From contig BCIG01000050.1 of NCBI GenBank assembly GCA_001599915.1, positions 1 through 22,367 on the forward strand: DNA of 22,367 nucleotides, in the 5' to 3' direction. The stretch comes from Symbiotaphrina buchneri (lineage: Eukaryota > Ascomycota > Symbiotaphrinales > Symbiotaphrinaceae). The notes under the pieces were generated by a model. That model worked only from the letters and a program-made list of their open reading frames with translations, searched no databases and was not told where the DNA came from. The stretch's first letter is position 1. Every line of letters begins with the position of its first letter. The translations under genes were made by a program, and so were the position numbers. Shown in pieces: positions 1 to 12,168 of the stretch.

Positions 1-1
1 T

Positions 2-185
2 TGGCATGGCGCATTCTACTATTGGATGGGCGGGGTGGTCACCTGTATGTTCTTGAAGTTTATCGCTGTAATATTAATAGAGTGCCTTTTCAGGTCCAAG
101 GTACCAGGTGGTGTTGAAGCGCTGCACACTGCCTCGGCGCAGCTTGCAGACGCATCAAGTGTACGAAGTACTTCGTAGTATGTAG
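2..185 (+). CDS. Possible 3'-terminal exons of an unidentified gene cut by the window edge
   Basis: This is a weak call. An intron-like element lies at 45..93: it starts GTATGT, ends CCTTTTCAG and is 49 nt long, just like the verified introns elsewhere in the window. Spliced in frame 1, the reading runs from the window edge through HLSKVPGGVEALHTA to a stop at 176..178. In frame 2 it ends at 183..185. Frame 2 without splicing is also open to 178 and would encode a hydrophobic stretch, but that stretch lies mostly inside the putative intron. I cannot choose the frame or recognise a family. The only support is the clean intron-like signature plus open flanks. It could equally be the 3' UTR of a gene further left. 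Confidence 0.25.
162..177. repeat. Perfect 16-nt palindrome TACGAAGTACTTCGTA
   Basis: The 16 bases read identically on both strands and are centred on GTAC. The same half-site, TACGAAGTA, recurs in the intergenic DNA at 7773 and 18315. It lies about 180 bp upstream of the HAD-phosphatase ATG, overlapping the possible end of a left-hand gene. Function is unknown: it may be a transcription-factor site, a cruciform-forming element, or a remnant of a short repeat family. Confidence 0.8.
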
Positions 186-357
186 TATCCAGGCTCTCTA
201 TACCGATTGATCCGACCATGCAGCTCGCAATACCGAAGAAGGGTCCAAGCACGCCATAGCATGCCAAGTTCTTGATGGCGTTCTGGCCCAAATGTGTTTG
301 CGGCCCGTTACTGCCAGGATCCCTTTCACGAGCTTGCGCCGATACTGTCGCCCCACC

Positions 358-1302
358 ATGGCCCATGCAGGCATCCACCTCCTGCTCGACTACGATGGCA
401 CTCTGACCACACGCGACACCATCGCCGTGATAGCTAACATCGGCTATTCCGCTGCTGCAGTGGGCTTCAAGGACCCTCCGTCCCGCTCATGGGACTCGAT
501 CGTCAACGCGTACGGGGAGGACTACCGCGCGCACGTGGCGGGGTACAAACCAGCCAAAGAGGACCGCACGACCGTGGAGCAGGAACTGGACTTCCTCGCG
601 AGCATGAAGCCTGTTGAACGGGGCAGCATCGAACGGGTCGAGGGCGCCGGGGTGTTCTCGGGTCTGACGAAGGAACTGGTCGAACAGGGCGCGGAGAGGG
701 CCGTCCGAGAGGGCGACGTCCGGTTACGAGACGGATGGAAAGAGCTGATCAGCAGAGTCGCGGAAGATGGGAAGGTGGGGATCGTCAGCGTCGGCTGGAG
801 CAGGACCTTCATTCGAAGGTGCCTGATCTACTCGGCATGCCTGGCTGAGGACGATGCGGCACTGGCGCTGCTGCAGAACATGCCAATAGCGGCCAATGAG
901 ATTGATGGTCTGGGGTCTGGCTATCCTGCCACCGGGAAGATGGACAGATATTTCGCCGATGAAGGGGCCGGAGTTTGGACTGCAGCGGACAAGCTACGTG
1001 TCATGCGTGAACTGATGGAGGATCAGGAGACCGCGAAGACGGTCTATATCGGAGACAGCAGCACTGATCTGGCCTGTCTACTCGAGGCCGACATTGGTAT
1101 CATCATCAGAGATGACCCTATGCGATCTGGGCAAGAGGATCTGGCGGCTTGTCTGCAAAGGCTTCAGATCCCAATCAGGCCAATAGCAAGTTACGAAAAT
1201 GGGCCAGATATTTCTGAAGATTCCTCCAAAAGGTATTTGTGGTGGGCGTCAGACTTCAAAGAGATTATGAGGATTGGATTATTTAGAAAGGGCGATGCAT
1301 GA
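358..1302 (+). CDS. HAD-superfamily phosphatase (PSP-like), 314 aa
   Basis: Predicted haloacid-dehalogenase-type phosphohydrolase in a single exon. Motif I is DYDGT at residues 11-15, with D11 as expected nucleophile and D13 as general acid/base. A motif II serine lies in IVSVGWS (142-148). Motif IV is GDSSTDLACLL (232-242), whose acidic residues bind Mg2+. The spacing between motifs leaves room for an inserted cap, as in the phosphoserine-phosphatase-like HAD group. The frame is open from 292, but the ATG at 358 is chosen because it has an ideal context (CCACCATGG) and places motif I about 10 residues from the N-terminus, as is usual. There is no signal peptide or membrane segment, so it is probably cytosolic. 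The substrate cannot be read from sequence; small phosphorylated metabolites are typical. It converges on the M20 peptidase gene with only 99 bp between stops. Confidence 0.92.
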   Translation: MAHAGIHLLLDYDGTLTTRDTIAVIANIGYSAAAVGFKDPPSRSWDSIVNAYGEDYRAHVAGYKPAKEDRTTVEQELDFLASMKPVERGSIERVEGAGVFSGLTKELVEQGAERAVREGDVRLRDGWKELISRVAEDGKVGIVSVGWSRTFIRRCLIYSACLAEDDAALALLQNMPIAANEIDGLGSGYPATGKMDRYFADEGAGVWTAADKLRVMRELMEDQETAKTVYIGDSSTDLACLLEADIGIIIRDDPMRSGQEDLAACLQRLQIPIRPIASYENGPDISEDSSKRYLWWASDFKEIMRIGLFRKGDA

Positions 1303-1401
1303 TAAAGAGCGTATCCTCTTTCCATATGTCGCCAATATTCAGAACCAACAGAGGCAGGCCTATATACTATATGGAGTGTGAACAGACACTTCTGTGGGAG
1401 G

Positions 1402-2721
1402 TTACGTCAAGGATGCCATGATCAGCTTCTTATAGCCGTCAACAGCGGTGAAGAGATCGCTGGCATTGACGTGTTCGTGGGCAGAATGAGCTTCGAGGAT
1501 GCTTCCGGGGCCGTAAAGATACGTCTTGTGGTCACCATATAGATTGGGAATGTCCGTGCCATAGTTGACAGTTATGGTATCAAATCCTACAGTCGACGTG
1601 TTAGCTTCAACGTTGGTGCAGTCGAGGCAAGGACCGACTGCTCACCGTCAACGTCGGCAGATATGTCAATTGGACCATATCCACCTCCACCGAACTCCAA
1701 CTCGATGGTAGGAGAGGCTGCCTTGACCGCTTCTAAGACGAGCTTCTTCATCTCTTGGGCAGTACCGGCCGCGATTCTGATCTGGATGCTGGCTTGTGCC
1801 TTTTCGGCTACGACATTAGCAGCCACACCCCCAACTATTGTGCCAATGTTTAGTGTGCTGTTTCCATACTTCTCAGAAGCGGGCATCTTGAGGCTGTCAA
1901 GAGCCGCCAGAGCGGGTATCAGGAGTGAGTTGGCGTTAACACCCAAATATGGATAACTGCGGCACAAATCAGCACCGACGCGGTAACCGTTCGGATTGCA
2001 CCGACCCTGAGTGCGCAGCTTTGCCTTGAGCATGCAGCGTAAAACTAAGGCTGCCTTTGTGGCCAGTCGCCAGCTTGAGCTCTGTCGGCTCACCAAAGAT
2101 GACGGTCTCCCAGTCCAATCCAAGATCATTTGCCTTGCGCATCCCATCGCCGCCTGTCTCTTCGCCAACCACGAATAGGAGGGAGACATCACCATCTTCC
2201 AGTTCCCCGGCCTTCAGTAGTTCTTGAACGGCAACAATCTGTGTTGCCACACTGGCTTTGGCGTCCACGCTTCCACGGCCCCAGATATCATCTTTACTCT
2301 TCAGCTCGTAAGGAAGATAAGGGGGCACCGTATCAATGTGGCTAGTAACCAATGTTCGCGTCGAGCGCTTGCTTCCAGGATATGCGAACACGTTGAACCT
2401 GTCCTTCTTGGTCTGGAGAGGGCCAGCATCGGTGGTCAAGACATCGCCTGTCGAGCCCACTGACTGAGTCTCGACGGTGAAGTTGTGCTTGGTGAGATAA
2501 TCTACCAAGAACTTCCCCACGGCAAACTCATCCCCCGTCACAGACGGTATTTTGACCAGAATCCGATGGAGTGTGGTCACCGGGTCTTCAGAGGTTGGTT
2601 GTAATTGCGCATCCTGACCCGAGCTCAACGGGGACTGCGACTTGGCCGAAGATCGGAACGGAGAAAAGGCCCCCGCAACCGACGAGACGGCCAGGGCCAA
2701 GGCGGGGATCAATGGCCTCAT
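1402..2721 (-). CDS. Secreted M20-family metallopeptidase (probable carboxypeptidase), 403 aa, 3 exons
   Basis: Spliced as complement(1402..1586, 1646..1956, 2006..2721), giving 403 residues. Residues 1-18 form a signal peptide (MRPLIPALALAVSSVAGA), so export is expected. The zinc-peptidase core shows H128 and D130 in SHIDTVPP, bridging D153 in GRGSVDAK, and E187-E188 in GEETGGDG (catalytic base plus metal ligand). The C-terminal part includes GPGSILEAHSAHEHV, with the last metal-binding histidine. The dimerisation (lid) domain lies between, after GKAAHSG. This matches the fungal secreted M20A carboxypeptidase-like group, related to ArgE/acetylornithine deacetylase. Exact substrate is unknown; C-terminal trimming of peptides in the medium is likely. 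Intron 1957..2005 (49 nt) has an atypical donor GTCGGT but a good branch site (GCTGAT) and joins HSG to YPYLG. Intron 1587..1645 has a GTGAGC donor. Confidence 0.92.
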
Positions 2722-3219
2722 ATCTGCAAGAACACCCACCTCCAGACACAGGCTCCTATCGGTGTATGACCTGGGGCAAAAAGGGAATGCCGGTGATTGC
2801 TCGTTGTCAAGCAGCTCAAAAGTTGCAACACCTCTGGCGATGATGTCTAACCGGGCAAACAACTCTTGTGCCTTATGCAGCTTATTGACTTGCCCACCAA
2901 TCGGCAGTGCCAGTGATCTCCCGCTAGTCCCACACCGCCTTATATTCTGCCAGACTTTTCTCGAGTTGAACGATAAGCTTTGCCAGACCGCCTTTCACGG
3001 CCAGCAATGGAGCATGAGACAGACAGCGACGACTGGAAGGGGCTTGGAATTGGCCGGATTGGAAGGATAATGCCATTAGAAATGCTGCTGTTCCACCTCC
3101 ACGGAATGCAAGGACTGCAGATGGCCCCCTTTTCCTCTCCTATTGCGATGCAAATGCTATGTAAACAGAGGCAGCCAGTGTAAAAGCTATATAAATACAA
3201 CAACCCATGCCCGGATTCA
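2722..3219. promoter_or_regulatory. Upstream region of the M20 gene and 3' flank of the mannosidase gene
   Basis: About 500 bp with no gene that I can support. It is the promoter side of the minus-strand peptidase and the terminator side of the minus-strand mannosidase. An AT-rich element TATATAAATA (3188..3197) lies 23-32 nt past the mannosidase stop. Read on the minus strand it contains TATATA, which fits a fungal polyadenylation efficiency element better than a TATA box, given the roughly 470 bp to the peptidase ATG. The short open frames here have no recognisable features. Confidence 0.4.
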
Positions 3220-5616
<2,397 letters not shown>

Positions 5617-6029
5617 AAGTGGAAAGCGACCATTGCTTGAAGGACCGAGTGAACATGTAGTCAGTATTAAAAAAATAGCACAGAGAACGAATGGACTGTT
5701 GGACGTGAGGCGGAAAAGGGGTTCTAATTCATTGAATTTCTTTGCGGGCAGTTGCAGCATAGGTGGTGCCTACGTAGACACGATGTTGCTTGGCGATCAC
5801 CCGGTGCTTTCAGGGGTAAGGTATGCATCACAAATGGTCTACAATTGACATCTGGACGCTGTCCAAACGAGCACATCGGACACGCACCACACTCCACGAG
5901 CTGATCATTACTCCGTACTAGTGTCAGATTTCCCATGTTCATGCAGGTTCCTTAATCTAGACCTCGAGGTACATTGTAGGCTTTTGAGTTTATCAGATCT
6001 AGCCCCGAAACACGCAGCCAACCAGCGAA
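5617..6029 (-). promoter_or_regulatory. Promoter region of the mannosidase gene / 3' flank of RPT4
   Basis: 413 bp between two minus-strand genes. The open frame of the mannosidase continues to an ATG at 5760, so part of this may be coding or 5' UTR. I see no strong TATA box, CT tract or other gene here. Confidence 0.4.
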
Positions 6030-7407
6030 CTACAATTTCTGGTATTCAAGCTTCCCCTCCAACTTCTTGGACTCAGCCACCTTGCGCACAGCTTTGTTGA
6101 AATCATCCTGGTTGATTGCATCACGATAGTCCTTGATTGCGAAGAGACCGCTGATTCCAGCTGTTAATGGATGATATCTCGCTTGGGAAGTGTTAAGGAC
6201 TTACGCTTCTGTTACCACATTCCGCAAATCTGCACCGTTGAGTTGATCGCTCATCTTTACCACACTTTCAAAGTCGATCTCGCCTTCAATCGCAACTCCG
6301 CTGGTATGGATCTTGAGGATTTCTAGCCGTCCCACTTCATTGGGAAGCGGAATCTCAATTTTTCGGTCAAGCCGACCGGCCCTAAGTAGAGCCGGGTCGA
6401 GCGTATCCGGACGATTCGTAGCCATAATAATTTTCGTCTTGCCAAGGTAGTCGAAGCCGTCTAGCTGGTTTAGCAACTCCATCAAGGTCCGTTGGATCTC
6501 ACGATCTGCCGACGTGCCCTCCGAGAATCTTCGTCCACCAATAGCGTCGATCTCATCCATGAATATGATGCAAGGTTCGTGCTCTTTCGCATATCCGAAC
6601 ATTTCTCTGATGAGACGTGCAGACTCTCCAATATACTTGTCCACGATGGCCGAAGATACCACTATAACAGATATCAGTACAAAACTGTAGGAGCAGCAAG
6701 CGATTGAGCAGATCTCACCCTTGAGGAAATTTGTTTCGAGGCCGCTTGCAACGGCTCTTGCCAAAAGAGTTTTCCCCGTACCGGGTGGTCCATATAGCAG
6801 CACACCCTTCGGAGGCTTGATTCCCACCCGTAGAAAAAGTTCCGGATTTTTTAGGGGGAGTTCTATGACCTCCCGCAATTCGCGGATCTGTTCATTCAAC
6901 CCTCCAATGCCGGCGAAGCTCACTTGTCCTGGATCTTCCAGCGACATATTATACACTAAGGGATCGACTTCTCGTGGGAGCATCCGCATTATGGTAAGCG
7001 TGGTCATATCCAGCGCCACACGTGTGCCTTGCTTGAGTTTTGTTTTGTCGACTCGAGATCGGCAACCGACCACGTAACGAGGACCCGAGGAAGCCTTGAC
7101 AATGACTAGAGGTACGAAATCAGCGCCATGCCAAACGAAACAGACCTTCGCATAGTAGAGCCCAGCCTGGGGCTAACAGGAGATTCTTACATCTTTCCTC
7201 ATCCAGTTGCTTCAGGACTTCTCCTATTATCTGCCCGACACTCTGCAGTGCCTTGATATTGTCTTCGGTGGTATCGAAATCCTTCTGCAAACCCTTGATC
7301 TCCAACCGCAACGCTTTCAGCTTTGCCTCCCATTCCCTAGACTCTAATAGTTTGTTTTTGTACTCTTCGAGAGCCTGTGCTCTCTCTGGATCCCCGCTGC
7401 CGTTCAT
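6030..7407 (-). CDS. rpt4: 26S proteasome regulatory ATPase Rpt4 (PSMC6/10B), 393 aa, 4 exons
   Basis: One of six AAA+ ATPases in the base of the 19S particle, which unfolds ubiquitinated proteins and feeds them into the 20S core. Spliced as complement(6030..6150, 6205..6661, 6719..7105, 7191..7407). An N-terminal coiled coil (about 5-70) is followed by the OB domain (about 73-120). The AAA module has Walker A GPPGTGKT (178-185), Walker B IIFMDE (233-238), and the second region of homology with arginine fingers in RAGRLDR (R298, R301). The C-terminus [11 protein letters not shown] is Rpt4-specific and lacks the HbYX gate-opening motif, as known for this subunit. The length agrees with fungal orthologues. 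The ATG at 7405..7407 is the first in frame. The introns are 54, 57 and 85 nt with consensus borders. It is transcribed away from enolase, sharing about 1 kb of upstream DNA. Confidence 0.97.
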
Positions 7408-7775
7408 GATGTCCGGCTCGGAGTCGACAGAGACGGTGTGCACGAGCTCGAGGGTTGGTGGAGTATCCGGAGCGAAGCCGGGTCGGATGAGATCAAGGAC
7501 GCGATATCAGAACAACCAGCGGACCAGGAATGCTATGGCGTATTCTGGGGGAAGGAAGTCCTATGATCGGGTTGTTAAGCTTGGGTTGATGAAGGCGGGC
7601 GTATCTGCAATGAATGATACAAGATGTTGTCGCTTGCTTCAGTACCTTGGGCAGTGGAGGACAATGCCAGACAGCTTGCAGTCTACAGGTACCCAAGGTA
7701 CGATGGCGCCAAGAGACAGGGGAGCTTGACACAGTAACAACTAAATTGCTTAGTAAGGCTACCTTAGGCCTGTAC

Positions 7776-7789
7776 GAAGTACGTACTTC
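7776..7789. repeat. Perfect 14-nt palindrome GAAGTACGTACTTC
   Basis: Self-complementary and centred on ACGT; with its left flank it reads TACGAAGTACGTACTTC, so it carries the same TACGAAGTA half-site as 162..177. TAAGG-cta-CCTTA (7754..7766) lies just upstream. Both sit in the RPT4/enolase intergenic region. Confidence 0.75.
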
Positions 7790-7845
7790 ATTGAGGAAAG
7801 GGTACTTGAGTACACCGTAGGTACACTAGGTGGAGTGACGCCGGT

Positions 7846-7855
7846 ATCACGTGAT
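7846..7855. promoter_or_regulatory. Palindromic E-box ATCACGTGAT
   Basis: A 10-nt perfect palindrome around CACGTG, the core bound by bHLH proteins. It lies about 440 bp upstream of the RPT4 ATG and 570 bp upstream of the enolase ATG. It could serve either gene; the binding factor is not determined. Confidence 0.45.
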
Positions 7856-7886
7856 TAGATGAGCTTTTTGGAGATCTCAAGACTGC

Positions 7887-7893
7887 TGAGTCA
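7887..7893. promoter_or_regulatory. bZIP (Gcn4/CpcA- or AP-1-like) site TGAGTCA
   Basis: Exact TGAGTCA in the flank GCTGAGTCAG, an extended near-palindrome. Gcn4/CpcA and related bZIP factors bind this core in ascomycetes. Its assignment to RPT4 or enolase is inference. Confidence 0.4.
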
Positions 7894-7922
7894 GTAGCGT
7901 ATGGGTGTCATGCGTAATAATG

Positions 7923-7927
7923 ATTGG
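7923..7927 (-). promoter_or_regulatory. CCAAT box (minus orientation)
   Basis: ATTGG within GATTGGTCA, i.e. CCAAT read towards RPT4. It is a candidate site for the Hap/CBC complex; a second, oppositely oriented box lies at 8014..8018. Confidence 0.4.
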
Positions 7928-8013
7928 TCAACAAAGGGGTACAATGTTGATAGCAGCACGCTATGCGTGGTGGGACATGAGACGCTGTTGAGCTTTTGTG
8001 CCCCAGTGATCCC

Positions 8014-8018
8014 CCAAT
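8014..8018 (+). promoter_or_regulatory. CCAAT box (plus orientation)
   Basis: CCAAT in CCCCCAATCAATTG, about 155 bp upstream of the putative donor of the enolase 5' UTR intron. This is a reasonable distance for a promoter CCAAT box of the highly expressed enolase gene. Confidence 0.45.
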
Positions 8019-8170
8019 CAATTGTTGCCCCGCCAGACCCGATTGCTCGCTCATAAAGACGACAACTTCTGTTCTGCTGCACATAAACCCCTCCGTCCGC
8101 TGCCTTCCGCCTCTAAGCTTTTCTCTTCACATCTACGACCACCGTTCAATTCCAGACCCATTCAACTAAG

Positions 8171-10028
<1,858 letters not shown>

Positions 10029-10483
10029 GCGTTCTTATGCGAAGCAAAAGTTGGACCTTTTCGGTATTCTAGCGACGAGCGATGAACCAATTGATGAGAG
10101 GCTTGAAGTTTAGCAAGGAACAATCATAGATATTTCTATTATTTTATCTTTCTCTTCCAACAGTAATCATACCTGCATCCGGCATGCGAGTGATTGGAGT
10201 ACTGCGCATAGATATAAAACATTGTACGAAGGAGANGGCCCGCTACCTTATGCTGTCGCGCGAAAATTAGGCGAACCACATGTCATGGGCTGTGTGGTCG
10301 GTCCCGCGCCCTGATTCTTGGAGGCGCCCACTTTCTTCCGATCTTTCAAATTCCATACCACCATACAGAGAAGGGCCACTCGTACCACAAGGGCGACACC
10401 GTTTTCGAACTCTGGTTGAGACAAACTTCACAAGTCGTGCCCGTGCTTTCGATCGCCCGCATCGAACTCTATTAAATCCCAGC
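10029..10483 (+). promoter_or_regulatory. Enolase 3' flank and eIF3j promoter
   Basis: 455 bp between tandem plus-strand genes. An AT/CT-rich stretch (about 10130-10160) fits the enolase polyadenylation region. TATAAAA at 10213..10219 is a possible TATA box, but it is about 265 bp upstream of the eIF3j ATG. One ambiguous base is at 10236. I see no gene. Confidence 0.4.
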
Positions 10484-11480
10484 ATGGCGCCACCCAGCAA
10501 GTGGGGTAAGTCGTTCAAAAATGTCCCGCGAAGCAGCGATACCATACTGACCCTCCCCTTCGCGACACAGACGACGAAGAGAGCGACTCTTCTGAATCAT
10601 CTCCAGCCCCTGTCGTGGGTGTCCCGAGACGCAAGTTTGACGATGAGGAGGACGAGGATGATGTTCGCTTGCCACCAGTTCCCCTCTTGCGACAAGATTG
10701 CTGATACTTACTCCTCGGAAAGGTTCTAGATTCATGGGATGCCGCTGAAGACTCCGAAGCCGAGGCGGAAAAGGCCCGGCAAGCCGCCGAGGCCAAAGCC
10801 AAAGCTGAAGCCGAAGCAGCCAAGAACAAGAAGTCGAAAGCGCAGCGGATAGCAGAACATCGCGAGGAGAACATGCGCCGCCGTCAGATGGAAGAGGAGG
10901 AGACTAGCGAGGAAGAGGATGAGGCGGCCAAGCGGGAGCGGCTACTGCGGACCGAGCAGGATTCAGACCTGAAGCACGCTGAGGATCTGTTTGGCAACAT
11001 CGGCATCTCGAACAAACGTGCGGCGAGCAAGACGGTGGTCGCTCAGGATCCGTCAGACCCGAGCACTGCCATTGACCTGGCCTCACTGCCGCTCTTCAAC
11101 CCTAACACCAAAGACCAGTTCACCAAGCTCCGAGAGACCCTCGTGCCCATCCTCGTCAACAACTCAAAAAAGGCGCATTACTCGTTGTTCCTGCAAGAGT
11201 TCACAAAGGCCATATCGAAAGACCTGCCTAGTGATCAGATCAAGAAGATTGCCAGCTCTTTGACAGCTTTGTCGAACGAGAAGATGAAGGAGGAGAAGGC
11301 GGCCGAGAAAGGGGGCAAGAAGACCAAGGCTGCGAAGACAAAAGCTAGCTTGGTGGCGGCAAGGGATACTAGCTACAAGGCGGATACTACGAGCTACGAT
11401 GATGGCCTGGAAGAGTAAGATTGTTTCTTGTCCGCGTCGCATATTTGGGCTAACAGTACTCTAGCGACGACTTTATGTGA
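10484..11480 (+). CDS. hcr1: Translation initiation factor eIF3 subunit j (Hcr1), 273 aa, 4 exons
   Basis: eIF3j binds the 40S decoding centre, helps eIF3 recruitment and start selection, and is linked to ribosome recycling. Joined as 10484..10505, 10571..10662, 10723..11414, 11465..11480. It begins MAPPSKWDDEE, a short tryptophan-containing acidic start typical of eIF3j. Next come an acidic Ser-rich segment, VLDSWDAAED, an Ala/Lys/Glu-rich helix (AEAEKARQAAEAKAKAEAEA), the helical core around DLFGNI to FTKLRETLVPIL, and a basic Lys-rich tail ending DDDFM. The first exon codes only 7 residues and the last only DDDFM plus a split codon. Intron 2 (10663..10722) has a weak donor, GTTCGC, but a good branch site (GCTGATAC) and is required to restore DDVLDSWD. 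If the last intron were retained, the protein would end GLEE at 11418, so two near-identical C-termini are possible. Confidence 0.95.
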
Positions 11481-12168
11481 GCATGAACCTCGCTCTCCCT
11501 TCGGAGATCCGGGCTCTGCGTGACGACCTCAAGCATCCTAGGTGTCTCAGCATGGTGTGAACTGGAACATACTACATGATGCGCATCTCGATGTGCTTAC
11601 GCATCACTCAGAATTGAGGCCGACTTGATACATTTTGCCCCTTGATTGTCCGCCCATAATGCTTTATTGCACGTTCAGGCACGTTCAGCGTACAATATCG
11701 AAGTAGGCTGCTTTCCTGGAGAATTACACGTGTGGGCTGGTGTGGGTGGAAAGGTATCCGAACTGGGGTTAGCAGGAATGATGGACAGGACATGCGGATG
11801 AATAGATCTCAATGCACATCGGCTACTCTAGTCTTGCATAAGGTAGCATCTTAGATGATTTTGAACGGAACCGATGAATCAAAGCACTCAAGAAACTGGC
11901 CGTATCAACCAGTGTGTTGTCATATTGCGAACTACCAGATTATAAGTGTAGTCTCTTGCCCTGTGCAGGCCATACGTGATATGCTCATTAAATCCCACAA
12001 TCCGCGCGCATCGCTAGAATAAAATGACCCAGATAGTCCCAAACACATGTAACTCCGCCAACAGCGCCATACATATGCAACTTAGCTTTAAGAATGTCGT
12101 TCANGGGAATCATATGCGTTCACAGGTATGTGAGAGCTGACAGTGGGGTACTTGTCCTTCAAGATATC
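11481..12168. other. Convergent intergenic region
   Basis: 688 bp between the converging stops of eIF3j (+) and the MGNAQS protein (-), presumably both 3' UTRs and terminators. It contains a 10-bp exact tandem duplication at 11669..11688 and one N at 12104. No coding sequence, tRNA or mobile-element signature was seen. Confidence 0.5.
11669..11688. repeat. Tandem duplication of GCACGTTCAG
   Basis: Two exact, directly adjacent copies of the 10-mer (11669..11678 and 11679..11688) in the convergent intergenic region. It is probably a replication-slippage product and is too short for a functional call. Confidence 0.7.

Noticed and set aside
19-378. 119-codon minus-strand open frame at the left edge
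   Set aside because: Overlaps the HAD gene start and the palindrome, has low-information content, and no motif.
10515-10874. 119-codon minus-strand open frame rich in Ser/Ala
   Set aside because: Antisense image of the Glu/Lys/Ala-rich part of eIF3j and its introns.
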